Source: CSBr16-57R1 sp041163265 (lineage in GTDB: Bacteria > Actinomycetota > Nitriliruptoria > Nitriliruptorales > Nitriliruptoraceae). From it: DNA of 64,000 bases. The notes below the pieces were generated by a model that was not told the DNA's origin, made no database searches, and saw nothing but the letters and a program-made list of their open reading frames with translations. Where the stretch lies: NCBI GenBank assembly GCA_041163265.1, contig JBEARL010000001.1:1-64000 (forward strand), read 5' to 3'. Numbering within the stretch: the stretch's first letter is position 1; each line of letters starts with the position of its first letter. Positions 41,814 through 49,506 of the stretch are shown here, one piece after another. A program made the translations under genes and the position numbers.

Positions 41814-42821
41814 TCAGCGTCGGACGTCGGCGAGGAGTCGCGCGAAGTTGCCGCCGAGGATCAGGTCACGGTCCGCCGCGTCCAACCCCTCGACGCGGTC
41901 GAGCGTGTCGACCGGCGTGAGGTCGCCCATCGGGAACGGGTAGTCCGAGCCGAGGACGACCCGCTCGGCACCGGCCCACCGGATCAGCAGGGCCAGCACG
42001 GCCGGGTCGTGCAGGACGGTGTCGAAGTGCACCCGCCGAAGCAGCTCGGTCGGACGCGTCGAGATACCGCCCTTGCGGCTGAGGTGCGACACGGCCTCGA
42101 AGCCGCGGTCCCATCGGCCCGACTGCCAGGGGGCGAAGCCCCCGCCATGGACCATCATCGGACGCAGGTCCGGGAAGCGGTCGAGCACGCCCCCGAACAG
42201 CATGTGCGCGATCGCGATGGTCGACTCGGCCGGGTTCCCGAGCATGTTCCCGAGGAAGTACCGCGTGACCTCGCGGCCCGCGAGCGAGTGGTAGGGGTGC
42301 AGCAGCACCGGGCAGCGCAGCTCGGCGGCCATGCCCCAGAACGGGTCCAGGTCGGGGTCGTCGAGGTCGCGACCGGCGACCGTCGTCGCGATCTCGACCC
42401 CCACCATGCCGAGGTCGACGACCGCCCGGCGCAGCTCCTCAGCGGCGTCGGCCGGGGACTGCAGCGGCACCGTGCACAGGCCGAGGAACCGGCCGGGTCG
42501 GGACGCGACCGTCTCGGCCAGCAGGTCGTTGAACCAGCGCGAGTAGGCGACGCCGGCGTCCCGGGGCAGCGAGTAGGCCGAGAGGTCGATCCAGGTCGAG
42601 AGCAGCTGGACGTCGATGCGGGCGGCGTCCATCGAGCCGATGCGGTGCTCGACGTCGTCGAAGTCCTCCCGCAGCGGGGGCGTGGTCACGCCGCCGGCGA
42701 ACCGCAGCGCGCGGCCGCGGTCGGTCCGGACCTCCTCGATGCCGTAGCGGGCGCCGTTCCGGGCCAGCTCGTCGAGCAGGCCCGTCGGGGCGCAGTGGGC
42801 GTGGACGTCGTAGGTGGTCAC
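41814..42821 (-). CDS. Amidohydrolase-2 family protein (ACMSD-like)
   Basis: About 335 residues, (beta/alpha)8 metal-dependent hydrolase/decarboxylase similar to 2-amino-3-carboxymuconate-6-semialdehyde decarboxylase. The metal site is visible: HAH in YDVHAHCAP, a further His in LLHPYHS, another in MVHGGGFAPWQ, and the Asp in LGSDYPFPMGD. Such enzymes decarboxylate aromatic or muconate-type acids without oxygen. GTG 42821 with GGAGG seven bases upstream; the start overlaps the LVIVD stop (GTGA), so the pair is coupled. With the FAH gene this looks like a ring-cleavage or side-chain degradation unit. Confidence 0.88.
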   Translation of the reverse strand: MTTYDVHAHCAPTGLLDELARNGARYGIEEVRTDRGRALRFAGGVTTPPLREDFDDVEHRIGSMDAARIDVQLLSTWIDLSAYSLPRDAGVAYSRWFNDLLAETVASRPGRFLGLCTVPLQSPADAAEELRRAVVDLGMVGVEIATTVAGRDLDDPDLDPFWGMAAELRCPVLLHPYHSLAGREVTRYFLGNMLGNPAESTIAIAHMLFGGVLDRFPDLRPMMVHGGGFAPWQSGRWDRGFEAVSHLSRKGGISTRPTELLRRVHFDTVLHDPAVLALLIRWAGAERVVLGSDYPFPMGDLTPVDTLDRVEGLDAADRDLILGGNFARLLADVRR

Positions 42822-43981
42822 AGTCGTGCCTCCTCCATGCGGGCCCTGAGTGCCTCGTCCGGCTCCAGGATGTGGACGCCCGCCCCGGCGCGGTCGGACA
42901 GGTAGACCAGTCCGTCCTCGGCGACGAAGACGTCGTTGGACTGGATGTCCTGCTGCCCGTCGGGCAGGGCGGGGATGTGGTGCGCGAGCTCGACGGGGTG
43001 GGCCGGGTCGGCGACGTCGTAGACCCGCAGGCCGGCGTTGAAGTACGTCGCGAACACGACCTCGGCGCTGCGGTAGCTGCCGGGCCGGTTCTCGTGGAGG
43101 TTGTGCGGGCCGAAGCGCAGGCCGCGGGTGGCGAAGTCGCCGGCCGGCGGCTCGATGGCGGCGATGACCCGTGGATTCCGCTCGTCCGAGATGTCGACCG
43201 TCCGGATCTGGCGGACGCCGTGCGCCAGCTGGTTGTGGATCTCCTCGTCGGTCACGACCAGCACGTCGCGCCCGGGCAGCGGGAGGCAGGTGTGGGTGTC
43301 GCCGACACCCTCCCATGTGAGGAAGCTGATGGGCGTCGGGGCCGTGCGATCCGAGATGTCGAGGATCACCATCCCGGCGTCGTTGTAGCCGAGGTAGGCA
43401 CGGTCGCCGTCGACCATGGCGTGGTGGGCGGCGTAGCGCCGGCCCTCGGGCCAGGTCCGCTCCTCGTCGTCACGCTGGCCGGGCCACCACCATCGCCCGA
43501 CCGCCGTCGGTCGGGTCGGATCCTCGAGGTCGACGATGACCCAGATGCGGTCGCTGAACCCCTCGGGGATGGCGGAGACGTAGGCGTACCGGCCGCCCGT
43601 CCAGACGATGCGGTGCACGCCGCGGTTGCCCGTCGACCACCATCCGATGCGCTGGGGGTCGAACGGGTCGGACAGGTCGTAGACCGCGAGCCCCTCGGAC
43701 CAGGTCTCCCCGCCGCGGAAGAACTCGTGGTTCACCAGCAGCAGGCCGTCCGCGACCTGGACCTTGTGCGTGTGGGTGCCCTCGGGCGCCCGCCACTGCC
43801 GCACGAGGCGCGGTGCCGTCACGTCGCTCACGTCGAGGATGGAGGTCCCCATCCCGCTCGGACCGAAGTGACCCACGTACAGGGCATCGCCCTCGCGCTG
43901 GACCTGCATCCCGTCGCCGAAGCCACCGAGGTCGTGGTGGCCGACGAGTCGGAAGCCGTGTCCCTCCGCCGGTCGTCCCAT
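42818..43981 (-). CDS. LVIVD-repeat beta-propeller protein
   Basis: 387 residues with at least six LVIVD-type repeats: ILDVSDVTAP, VYDLSDPFDP, IVDLEDPTRP, ILDISDRTAP, TVDISDERNP and VYDVADPAHP. These form propeller blades. No signal peptide is seen, so it is probably cytosolic. Members occur beside amidohydrolases and other catabolic genes, but the biochemical role is not established. Translationally coupled to the downstream amidohydrolase. Confidence 0.88.
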   Translation of the reverse strand: MGRPAEGHGFRLVGHHDLGGFGDGMQVQREGDALYVGHFGPSGMGTSILDVSDVTAPRLVRQWRAPEGTHTHKVQVADGLLLVNHEFFRGGETWSEGLAVYDLSDPFDPQRIGWWSTGNRGVHRIVWTGGRYAYVSAIPEGFSDRIWVIVDLEDPTRPTAVGRWWWPGQRDDEERTWPEGRRYAAHHAMVDGDRAYLGYNDAGMVILDISDRTAPTPISFLTWEGVGDTHTCLPLPGRDVLVVTDEEIHNQLAHGVRQIRTVDISDERNPRVIAAIEPPAGDFATRGLRFGPHNLHENRPGSYRSAEVVFATYFNAGLRVYDVADPAHPVELAHHIPALPDGQQDIQSNDVFVAEDGLVYLSDRAGAGVHILEPDEALRARMEEARL

Positions 43982-44021
43982 GCTGCGCTCCTTCCGTGCG
44001 CTCCTGCGCCAGGTCTCGCGG

Positions 44022-45104
44022 TCAGCCCCGGGCCACGGCGAGGTGGTCCGACAGCCAGTCGGCGACGCGCGGCCGGACCGTCGTGTGGTGGTTGTTGCAT
44101 GAGTGGCTGCCGCCGACGACGCGGTCGAACTCGACCCGGGACCCGAGCTCGGCGGCGATGCGGTCGCCGTGGGCGACCGGGATGACCCGATCGGCGTCGC
44201 CGTGGACGACCAGCGTCGGGGTGCGGAGCCGCTCGAGGTGGCCGGTCAGGGTGACGTCCGCGAGCAGCTCGTCCGCTGCGGCGACGTCGGCGGCGCCGCT
44301 CAGATGGACGAAGCCCTCCTGCAGGATCGGCTGGAGGTCGCCGAGGGGGGTGAGGGTGTGCGGACCGGCGATCGCGACGACCGCGTCGGGGGCGCTCAGG
44401 CCCGGGACCACGTCGTCGGCGACGGCGCACCGGAGCGCGAGGAACCCGCCGAAGCTGGTGCCGAGTATGCCGACGGGGAGCCCGGCGAGATCGGGGTGCG
44501 CCGCGACCATGTCCCGGACGGCCGCGTAGGCCCGCAGGTACGGCTCGAGGCGGAACGGGTGGGCCGCGTGGGCCTCGCCCTGGCCGGGACCCTCGACCGA
44601 GACGGTGGCCAGGCCCCGCTCGAGCAGGTGCGGCTCGAAGGTCGAGAACTGCTCCTTCGTCGACTCGAGGCCCGGGAGCTGGAGGACGACCCCGTGGGGG
44701 GTGGCGGGCCGGCGGACGTAGCCGTGCACCTCGGCCCCCTCCGCGGTGGTCAGCCGGTACGGGGTGGCCGGGGGGACGAGGTCCGGGGCGGCACGTCGGA
44801 ACAGCTCGACCTGTCGGGCATGCAGGGCGCGGCGTCGCGCCGGGTCGTCGTTCAGGACGAACTGCGCGAACTGGAGGATGAGCGCGGCCCGGCGTCGGAA
44901 CGCCGCCGCCGTGATCCGGTGGCCGGCCGCCTCGGCCGCATCGGCGCGGGTGACGTACCCGTCGGCCGTGGCCTCCCAGGCCCCGGCCCAGGCGTCCCAC
45001 GAGGTGACGTCGGCCATGGTCCGCTCGACGTCGAGCGGGTCGATGTCGTTCGCGACGAACCGCGCCGACCAGTTGGCCACGACGGCTGCGAGGCGCTCGT
45101 CCAT
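44022..45104 (-). CDS. Alpha/beta hydrolase, DHPON-hydrolase-like (paralog D)
   Basis: 360 residues, the most divergent of the four paralogs. The cap reads VVANWSARFVANDIDPLDV; the catalytic Ser is in GTSFGGFL, the Asp in HGDADRVIP, the His in GGSHSCNN. VEGPGQGEAHA replaces FDGPGQGEAEY. First gene of the minus-strand run leading to the LVIVD, amidohydrolase and FAH genes. Its promoter (45182-45154) has a LacI-type operator over the -35 and faces the lyase operon. Confidence 0.84.
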   Translation of the reverse strand: MDERLAAVVANWSARFVANDIDPLDVERTMADVTSWDAWAGAWEATADGYVTRADAAEAAGHRITAAAFRRRAALILQFAQFVLNDDPARRRALHARQVELFRRAAPDLVPPATPYRLTTAEGAEVHGYVRRPATPHGVVLQLPGLESTKEQFSTFEPHLLERGLATVSVEGPGQGEAHAAHPFRLEPYLRAYAAVRDMVAAHPDLAGLPVGILGTSFGGFLALRCAVADDVVPGLSAPDAVVAIAGPHTLTPLGDLQPILQEGFVHLSGAADVAAADELLADVTLTGHLERLRTPTLVVHGDADRVIPVAHGDRIAAELGSRVEFDRVVGGSHSCNNHHTTVRPRVADWLSDHLAVARG

Positions 45105-45153
45105 CGCTCCGACGTCTCCCGCTCAGGAGGGCGCCCTCGGCGCCGACGCACGG

Positions 45154-45190
45154 ATGCTAGTCCCGGCCCCTCCGAGGCACAATCGATTGC
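45154..45190 (-). promoter_or_regulatory. Minus-strand promoter with operator (site 9)
   Basis: ACAATCGATTGC (45179-45190) overlaps the minus-strand -35 TTGTGC (45182-45177), followed by exactly 17 bases and the -10 TAGCAT (45159-45154). It serves the hydrolase D gene. The operator is identical in sequence to that at 19117. Confidence 0.82.
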
Positions 45191-45308
45191 ACGGCTGAGG
45201 CGGTCGGAACCGGCCCACGGTGGCCACTGCACAGGGCTCCGCGGCCGGGTGCGCCCCTCATCGGCCCAGAACGGCCGCTCACGGCCCTGCAGGCGGGCCA
45301 CGGCGGTA

Positions 45309-45345
45309 GCAATCGTTTGCCGTCCGACGTGCCCGCGGCTATCGT
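45309..45345 (+). promoter_or_regulatory. Plus-strand promoter with operator (site 10)
   Basis: GCAATCGTTTGC (45309-45320) overlaps the -35 TTGCCG (45317-45322), followed by exactly 17 bases and the -10 TATCGT (45340-45345). It serves the two-subunit lyase genes. Confidence 0.83.
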
Positions 45346-45426
45346 CCGCGCGCCCCCACCCCCGGGGGCACCCGGCCCCCGGCGACGTCCGGCAGCGGCG
45401 GGTCCGCGACCGAGGAGAGATGCGAC

Positions 45427-45708
45427 GTGTCCGTCTTCCTGCTGCACCGACCCGGCGACTCCGTCGGCGTCGCCACCGAGGACATCGCGGCCGGGTCGAA
45501 GGCGACCGGGCGGCTCCGGGACAGCTCGGACACGGTCGACGTGACCGTGACCGACGACGTCCCCCTCGGCCACAAGATCGCCGTCAAGCAGCTCGCCAAG
45601 GGCGACAAGGTCATCGAGTACGGCGCGGAGATCGGCGTCGCGACCAAGGACATCGCCCCCGGACAGCACGTCCACGTGCACAACCTGAAGGGACAGCGAT
45701 GGGCCTGA
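45427..45708 (+). CDS. SAF-domain small subunit of UxaA-family lyase (SuyA-like)
   Basis: 93 residues, a single SAF domain like the N-terminal part of altronate dehydratase and the alpha subunit of (2R)-sulfolactate sulfo-lyase. It shows DDVPLGHKIAVKQLAKGDKV and APGQHVHVHNL, the two conserved SAF strands. GTG start with GAGGAGA upstream. Its stop overlaps the large-subunit gene by ten bases, giving coupled synthesis. In E. coli altronate dehydratase both parts are one polypeptide; separate subunits are the SuyAB arrangement. The sulfo-lyase reading is from remembered family features and needs a search. Confidence 0.8.
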   Translation: MSVFLLHRPGDSVGVATEDIAAGSKATGRLRDSSDTVDVTVTDDVPLGHKIAVKQLAKGDKVIEYGAEIGVATKDIAPGQHVHVHNLKGQRWA

Positions 45709-46868
45709 TCGCCGACAGCACGTTCCAGGGCTACCGCCGCGCCAACGGCGCGGTCGGGGTCCGCAACCACGTCCTCATCATCCCGGTCGACGACATCTCG
45801 AACGCCGCCGTCGAGGCCGTGGGGAACAACATCAAGGGCACCCTGCCGCTGCCGCACCCCTACGGGCGGCTGCAGTTCGGTCCCGACCTCGAGCTGCACT
45901 TCCGCACCCTGATCGGCGCCGGGTCGAACCCGAACGTCGCAGCAGCGGTCGTCATCGGCATCGAGCCGAACTGGACGAGGCGCGTCGCCGAGGGCATCGC
46001 CGCGACCGGCAAGCCGGTCGAGTGGTTCTCCATCGAGGGGACGGGCGACCTCGAGACGATCCGCAGGGCCTCCCGGGCGGCGCAGCGTCTCGTCATGGAC
46101 GCGACCGAGCTGCAGCGCGAGACCATCCCGCTGCGCGAGCTGGTCATCAGCAGCAAGTGCGGCGAGTCCGACACCACGTCGGGCCTGGGGTCGAACCCGA
46201 CGGTCGGTCGCTTCACCGAGTGGTCGGTCGCCGACGGCGGCACCGTCTTCTTCGGTGAGACGTCCGAGCTGACCGGTGGCGAGGACATCGTCGCCGGCCG
46301 CATCGACGACGCCGAGCAGCGGGCGAAGTTCCAGCGCCTGTTCGACGAGCACCAGGACATCATCCTGGCTCAGGAGGCGAACCTGCTGGGCTCCCAGCCG
46401 ACCGAGGGCAACATCGCCGGTGGTCTCTCGACCATCGAGGAGAAGGCCCTGGGGAACATCCAGAAGATCGGGGAGGCCCGCATCCACGGCGTCCTCGAGA
46501 TGGCGGAGGCTCCGTCCCGCGGGGCCGGCCTGTACTTCATGGACACGTCGTCGGCCGCGGCCGAGAGCGTGACCCTGTTCATGGCGGGGGGTGCGGCCCT
46601 GCACCTGTTCACCACGGGTCAGGGCAACATCATCGGGAACCCGATCATCCCGGTGGTGAAGCTGACCGCGAACCCCAACACGGCGCGGACGATGTCCGAG
46701 CACATCGACGTCGACGTGTCCGGCACCATCACGCTGGAGCAGTCGCTCGACCAGGCCGCCACGGCGCTGACGGAGTGCATCGTCCGCACCGCGAACGGTC
46801 GCCTGACCTGCGCCGAGGCGCTGGGTCACAAGGAGTTCGTGCTGACGCGGCTCCACCGCACCGCCTGA
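45699..46868 (+). CDS. UxaA-family lyase large subunit, probably sulfolactate sulfo-lyase (SuyB-like)
   Basis: 389 residues, the size of SuyB. SuyAB splits (2R)-3-sulfolactate into pyruvate and sulfite; relatives dehydrate altronate or galactarate. The metal-site segment reads SSKCGESDTTSGLGSNP, where altronate dehydratase has ECGGSDGLSG, and the N-terminus (RRANGAVGVRNHVLIIPVDD) and GLYFMDTSSAAAE match my memory of SuyB. Altronate-type function stays possible because only the family is certain. Pyruvate from such a reaction could feed the E1/E2 complex and pckA, and sulfite the TauE-type exporter. ATG 45699 overlaps the small-subunit gene; a strong hairpin follows. Confidence 0.75.
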   Translation: MGLIADSTFQGYRRANGAVGVRNHVLIIPVDDISNAAVEAVGNNIKGTLPLPHPYGRLQFGPDLELHFRTLIGAGSNPNVAAAVVIGIEPNWTRRVAEGIAATGKPVEWFSIEGTGDLETIRRASRAAQRLVMDATELQRETIPLRELVISSKCGESDTTSGLGSNPTVGRFTEWSVADGGTVFFGETSELTGGEDIVAGRIDDAEQRAKFQRLFDEHQDIILAQEANLLGSQPTEGNIAGGLSTIEEKALGNIQKIGEARIHGVLEMAEAPSRGAGLYFMDTSSAAAESVTLFMAGGAALHLFTTGQGNIIGNPIIPVVKLTANPNTARTMSEHIDVDVSGTITLEQSLDQAATALTECIVRTANGRLTCAEALGHKEFVLTRLHRTA

Positions 46869-46881
46869 GCCCTCGGATAAT

Positions 46882-46913
46882 GTGGGGCGGGGTCCTCCGG
46901 GGCCCCGCCCCAC
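46882..46913 (+). terminator. Terminator after SuyB-like gene
   Basis: Perfect 11-bp G+C stem (46882-46892 and 46903-46913) with a ten-base loop, 13 bases after the stop. GATAATG just before it could also be part of a promoter for the following lacI-type gene. Confidence 0.78.
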
Positions 46914-47004
46914 GTCGTCCACCGCGGCGCTGCGACCGCGAGGGTCCGCGCCGGCCCGGGTCGACGCGGCTGGGCCGCGGCGTCGGACGGCAGGGGGATC
47001 GACC

Positions 47005-48033
47005 ATGGCGGACGTGACGCTCCGCGACGTCGCCGAGCTGGCCAAGGTGCACACCTCGACGGCCTCGCGCGCCCTGAACGAGCGCACCCGCGGCCTCGTC
47101 AACGACGCCACCGTCCGGCGCGTGATCCAGGCGGCCGAGCACCTCGGCTACCAGCCGAACGCGCTCGCGCGCGGGCTGCGCTCCAACCGCACGAACTCGG
47201 TGGGGATGGTGATCCCGGACATCCGGAACCCCGTGTTCCCGCCGATCATCCGCGGGGTCGAGGAGCGGCTGAGCGAGGCGGGGATGACCCTGCTGATCGC
47301 CAGCACCTACAACGATCCCGACAAGGAGCGCGACATCTTCGACGTCATGCTCGGACGTCGCGTGGACGGCCTCGTGGTCGGGACCGCGCGCCGCTCGGAT
47401 CCCGCCCTCGAGCAGTACGTCCGGTCCGGGAACCCCGTCGTCCTGATCAACCGGGTCGTCGACGAGCCGATGGTCCCGTCGGTCGCCGCCGACGACCACA
47501 TCGGCGTCGGGCTGGCCCTCAAGCACCTCCACGCGCTCGGGCACCGCCGCGTCGCCCACGTCGCCGGCAACGTCATCGTCTCGACCGGCCTCGGGCGCTA
47601 CCAGGACTTCGTGAACTGGTGCGAGGTGCTCGGTCTGGACGTCGACCCGGACCTGGTCGTCCATGCCCGGTGGTTCAACCAGCTCGACGGTGCCGCCGCG
47701 TTCCGCGTGCTGCTGGACCGGGAGCTCGGCTTCACGGCGGTCCTGGCCGCGAACGACCTCGTGGCGCTCGGCATCTACGACGTCTGCGCCGAACGCGGCC
47801 TGCGGGTCCCCGAGGACCTCTCGGTCGTCGGGTTCAACGACATCCCGTTCGCCGACCGCTTCGCCCAGCCGCTCACGTCGGTCCGCATCCCGCAGGCCGA
47901 CATCGGACGCCGTGCCGCGGACCTCGTGCTGGCGGCCATCGAGGATCCCGGTACGGCCACCATGTCGATCCGGCTGGCGCCGGAGCTGATGGTCAGGGGC
48001 TCGACGGCACCGCCGGGGGGCGCCGCGACCTGA
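47005..48033 (+). CDS. LacI-family transcriptional regulator 2
   Basis: 342 residues. Helix-turn-helix TLRDVAELAKVHTSTASRAL, hinge QPNALARGLRSNRTNS, then a sugar-binding-like sensor domain (VIPDIRNPVFPPII, VVGFNDIPFADRFAQP). It lies directly after the lyase operon and is the second candidate for binding the recurrent operator; proximity to sites 9 and 10 favours it for the lyase promoter. The recognition helix differs from regulator 1 (TSTASRAL against SSTVSRAL). ATG 47005 with AGGGGG eight bases upstream. No operator copy precedes its own gene. Confidence 0.92.
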   Translation: MADVTLRDVAELAKVHTSTASRALNERTRGLVNDATVRRVIQAAEHLGYQPNALARGLRSNRTNSVGMVIPDIRNPVFPPIIRGVEERLSEAGMTLLIASTYNDPDKERDIFDVMLGRRVDGLVVGTARRSDPALEQYVRSGNPVVLINRVVDEPMVPSVAADDHIGVGLALKHLHALGHRRVAHVAGNVIVSTGLGRYQDFVNWCEVLGLDVDPDLVVHARWFNQLDGAAAFRVLLDRELGFTAVLAANDLVALGIYDVCAERGLRVPEDLSVVGFNDIPFADRFAQPLTSVRIPQADIGRRAADLVLAAIEDPGTATMSIRLAPELMVRGSTAPPGGAAT

Positions 48034-48050
48034 CCGCTGGGCGGCAGGGT

Positions 48051-48070
48051 GGCGCCGGCCCGCCGGCGCC
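48051..48070. terminator. Bidirectional hairpin between LacI 2 and MFS genes
   Basis: Eight-bp perfect stem (48051-48058 and 48063-48070) with CCCG loop in the 39-base gap between convergent genes. Confidence 0.6.
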
Positions 48071-48072
48071 GT

Positions 48073-49290
48073 TCAGTCGGTGCGGCCGCGCGTCTCGCGG
48101 ACGACGAGCGCGATGGTCAGCGACGACGCGGCCAGGAGCACCCCGAGCACCGCGACCGTCGCACGCTGACCGGCGGTGACGTAGATGCCGGTGGAGACCG
48201 CGGGGCCGGCGATCAGCCCGAGGTCGCCGAACAGCCGGAACGTGCCCATGCGACGTCCGATGCCGTGACCGCCGGTGAGGTCGGTCAGCATCGTGGCCGC
48301 AGACCCGAGGCCCGAGGTGCCGAGGGACAGGAGCACGATGGCCGCCATCCACGACCCGACACCACCGAGGCCGAGCATGGCGACGCCCCCCAGCATGATG
48401 AGCATGCCGGGAACGAGGGCGGCCTTGCGCCCGATGTGGTCCGAGATGCGACCGCCGACGAGCACCCCGAGCAGCCGGCACAGCCCGCCGACCCCGAGCG
48501 CCAGCCCGATCGCCCCGGCGTCGAGTCCGTGGCGCTCCGCTCCGATGATGGGGATGAGCGTCTGGGGGAGCGAACCCAGCACGAAGAACAGCGTGAACGG
48601 CACCAGCAGCAGGAGCCGCACCTCCCGCTCGCTCGACCGCGAGGCCTCGGGGGCCGGCGTCGCCGCTCCGGTGGCCGCGACCGTCCCGACGGCGCGCCGT
48701 GAGCCGATGGGCGGTCGGACCGCCGCGGCGGTGATCCGCGTCGCCACCAGCAGCAGGCCACCCACGATCGCGGCACCGGCGAGCGCGCCCCGCCAGCCGA
48801 ACGGTCCGGCCAGCAGGCCGCCTGCGGTCGGTCCCAGCGCCTGGCCGACCAGGAGCGAGGCCGAGTACAGCGCCAGGGTGCGCCCGCGCGAGGCTGCGGG
48901 CCGGGCCGTGGAGAAGAAGGTCATCCCGGTCGTGTTCGAGATGGACGAGGCCACGCCGAGGACGAACGCGGCGCCGAGGGCACCCGAGGGGCTCCGCGCC
49001 CCCGCGAGCAGCAGGGAGCCGACGGTGAGGATGGCGCTCGACGCCGTGAGGAGCGTCAGCGTGCGGACGCGGTCGGTCAGGCGTCCCGCCGGGACGTCGG
49101 TCACGATGCGACCGACCGCGAAGACCGTCGTGATCAGTCCGAGCTGGGCGGCGTCCATCTGCAGCTCGGCGCCGAGCGTCGGCAGGATCGGGACGCGGAA
49201 GAACGCAGCGATGGACGAGAGCAGCACGGCCGCACCGACGACGACCAGGTGGAGGGTCGGCGCCCCGCCGTCGCGCTCGGTCGCCGTCAT
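48073..49290 (-). CDS. Major facilitator superfamily transporter
   Basis: About 405 residues, twelve hydrophobic segments in two halves separated by a polar loop near residue 200 (EASRSSEREVR). The loop 2-3 motif is GRLTDRVRTLTLL. The ATG at 49290 has GGAG about eight bases upstream; the longer frame overlaps the transhydrogenase gene on the other strand. It is convergent with regulator 2 and divergent from pntAA. It may transport a pathway substrate or efflux a product; not determined. Confidence 0.87.
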   Translation of the reverse strand: MTATERDGGAPTLHLVVVGAAVLLSSIAAFFRVPILPTLGAELQMDAAQLGLITTVFAVGRIVTDVPAGRLTDRVRTLTLLTASSAILTVGSLLLAGARSPSGALGAAFVLGVASSISNTTGMTFFSTARPAASRGRTLALYSASLLVGQALGPTAGGLLAGPFGWRGALAGAAIVGGLLLVATRITAAAVRPPIGSRRAVGTVAATGAATPAPEASRSSEREVRLLLLVPFTLFFVLGSLPQTLIPIIGAERHGLDAGAIGLALGVGGLCRLLGVLVGGRISDHIGRKAALVPGMLIMLGGVAMLGLGGVGSWMAAIVLLSLGTSGLGSAATMLTDLTGGHGIGRRMGTFRLFGDLGLIAGPAVSTGIYVTAGQRATVAVLGVLLAASSLTIALVVRETRGRTD

Positions 49291-49421
49291 GCGCGACTCC
49301 TCCGACCGCGGGCGTGGGGCCGCGGTGCGGCGCCGAGCGGCGGGCGCGGACTCTAGTCCCGGGCCGGCGTCGGGCCCGCGCGCGCGGGTCGACCTCCGGT
49401 CGTCCGGGGGTGCCGCTCGTC

Positions 49422-49427
49422 TATGCT
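49422..49427 (+). promoter_or_regulatory. Candidate -10 box of the pnt operon
   Basis: TATGCT in the 216-base divergent gap between the MFS and pntAA genes. No convincing -35 and no LacI-type operator are seen. Confidence 0.4.
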
Positions 49428-49506
49428 CGGCGCTACGGAGTCCCTCCCGGCGAGGGTGCTCCCGTTCCGACGCGCGGCGCCGCTCCCGTCGCTCAGGAGG
49501 CTCCCG

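Larger units (their letters stand above)
45105..45426. promoter_or_regulatory. Divergent control region, hydrolase D / SuyAB-like lyase
   Basis: 322 bases without a gene. It contains two LacI-type operators 130 bp apart (centres near 45184 and 45314), each overlapping the -35 of an outward-facing promoter. Between them I see only GC-rich sequence. The layout suggests joint repression of both operons, perhaps with looping. Confidence 0.75.

Noticed and set aside
45427..46868. Altronate dehydratase UxaA as the firm call
   Set aside because: Only the family is certain. The two-subunit form and metal-site motif fit sulfolactate sulfo-lyase better, and no uronate isomerase or oxidoreductase gene accompanies it.
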